This document shows positions 13,232 through 13,589 of a stretch of DNA of 13,589 nucleotides, piece by piece. Source of the DNA: JABDPF01 sp036351055 (GTDB lineage: Bacteria > Pseudomonadota > Gammaproteobacteria > Xanthomonadales > SZUA-36); the NCBI GenBank assembly GCA_036351055.1, contig JAZBOH010000194.1:1-13589 (forward strand). Reading direction: 5' to 3'. The notes under the pieces were generated by a model that was not told the origin of the DNA, did not search any database, and saw only the letters and a program-made list of their open reading frames with translations. The first letter of the stretch is position 1. Every line of letters begins with the position of its first letter. The position numbers and the translations under genes are program-made.

Positions 13232-13589
13232 TGATGCGCAAAGCACCCACGATCGACCGCCGCACGGAAAAGGATATCTACCGGGTCGCGGCTGCGGATT
13301 TGGAGGAGCGGCTTAAGGACATTGTAGTCGAGCAGGATCCTTTGGCGCAGGCACTTTTGCGGGTCTTCGCGCGCTACTGCGACCTGATCATCCAGCGTCT
13401 CAATCAGGTTCCGGACAAAAACCGTATAGCCTTTCTCGACGTACTCAATATTTCGCGGATTCCACCGGTTCCGGCACAGGTGCCCTTGACATTCACGCCC
13501 GTCAAAGCGCTTCCCATGGGGGCGTCCGGCATTGTGGTGCCCGCTCGTACGAAGGTGGCGGCATCACCCGGTGAAGGTGAGACGGAAGC
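13231..13589 (+). CDS. Baseplate protein gpJ-like (Pvc11-type), N-terminal part
   Basis: The frame starts at ATG 13231 (TAATG overlap with gp25; ATG 13234 is an alternative) and runs off the window after 119 codons. Visible text includes MMRKAPTIDRRTEKDIYRVA, VVEQDPLAQALLRVFARYCD, IIQRLNQVPDKNRIAFLDVL, NISRIPPVPAQVPLTFTPV and IVVPARTKVAASPGEGE. This matches the N-terminus of the large putative baseplate assembly proteins of eCIS (Afp11/Pvc11, related to phage gpJ), which form the wedges around the hub. The ISRIPPxPAxVPLTF and VVPARTKVAA segments are the characteristic ones. The full protein should be much longer. Confidence 0.9.
   Translation, partial: MMRKAPTIDRRTEKDIYRVAAADLEERLKDIVVEQDPLAQALLRVFARYCDLIIQRLNQVPDKNRIAFLDVLNISRIPPVPAQVPLTFTPVKALPMGASGIVVPARTKVAASPGEGETE

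Noticed and set aside
1..13589. Intact prophage, type VI secretion locus, CRISPR array, tRNA, or insertion sequence
   Set aside because: No capsid, terminase, portal, TssJLM, integrase or transposase genes, no regularly spaced repeats and no tRNA-like fold were seen. The gene set fits eCIS.

Overview
The window lies inside a gene cluster for an extracellular contractile injection system (eCIS), the headless phage-tail-like family that includes Afp of Serratia and PVC of Photorhabdus. Every supported gene is on the + strand. The assignment rests on the combination of two sheath paralogues, two gp19-type tube paralogues, a LysM tube/baseplate adaptor, a gpD-like hub, a gpV/gp5-like spike, a PAAR tip, gp25 and the start of a gpJ-like baseplate protein, together with a DUF4255 (Pvc16-type) protein. 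No capsid, terminase, portal or type VI membrane-complex gene is present, so an intact phage or a T6SS is less likely. The DNA is moderately GC-rich and the genes carry Shine-Dalgarno sites. A Gram-negative proteobacterium or desulfobacterium is plausible, but nothing here fixes the taxon.

Layout. 2-253: 3' end of an unrecognised gene. 346-1927: a coupled trio encoding a YkgJ-type cysteine-cluster protein, a DUF4255 tail-terminator-like protein and a small carboxypeptidase-regulatory-like (beta-sandwich) protein. 1928-2085: the longest gap, probably the leader of the structural operon. 2086-5160: two sheath genes, the first carrying a coiled-coil insertion of about 120 residues. 5181-6608: tube protein 1, a tail-assembly/baseplate chaperone-like protein, a 61-codon DUF6760-type gene with no ordinary start codon, and tube protein 2. 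6679-9741: a protein of about 1020 residues, almost wholly low-complexity, with a short C-terminal helix. 9738-13589: the baseplate and spike block (LysM adaptor, hub, spike, PAAR, gp25, gpJ N-terminus), cut by the window end.

How the genes work together (family knowledge): tube proteins stack into the inner tube on a baseplate built from LysM protein, hub, gp25 and gpJ. Spike and PAAR form the tip, sheath polymerises round the tube and contracts, and the DUF4255 protein caps the distal end. Many genes overlap by 1-4 bases (ATGA, GTGA, TAATG), indicating translational coupling. The tape measure, AAA+ ATPase, fibre and effector genes expected in such clusters are not seen and may lie downstream.

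Most unusual points: the coiled-coil hairpin inside sheath 1; the DUF6760 gene, reached either from an ATC start behind a perfect GGAGGT or by -1 frameshifting from the chaperone gene; the giant disordered protein with a degenerate 28-residue duplication; and poly-G tracts of 8-9 bases inside three structural genes.
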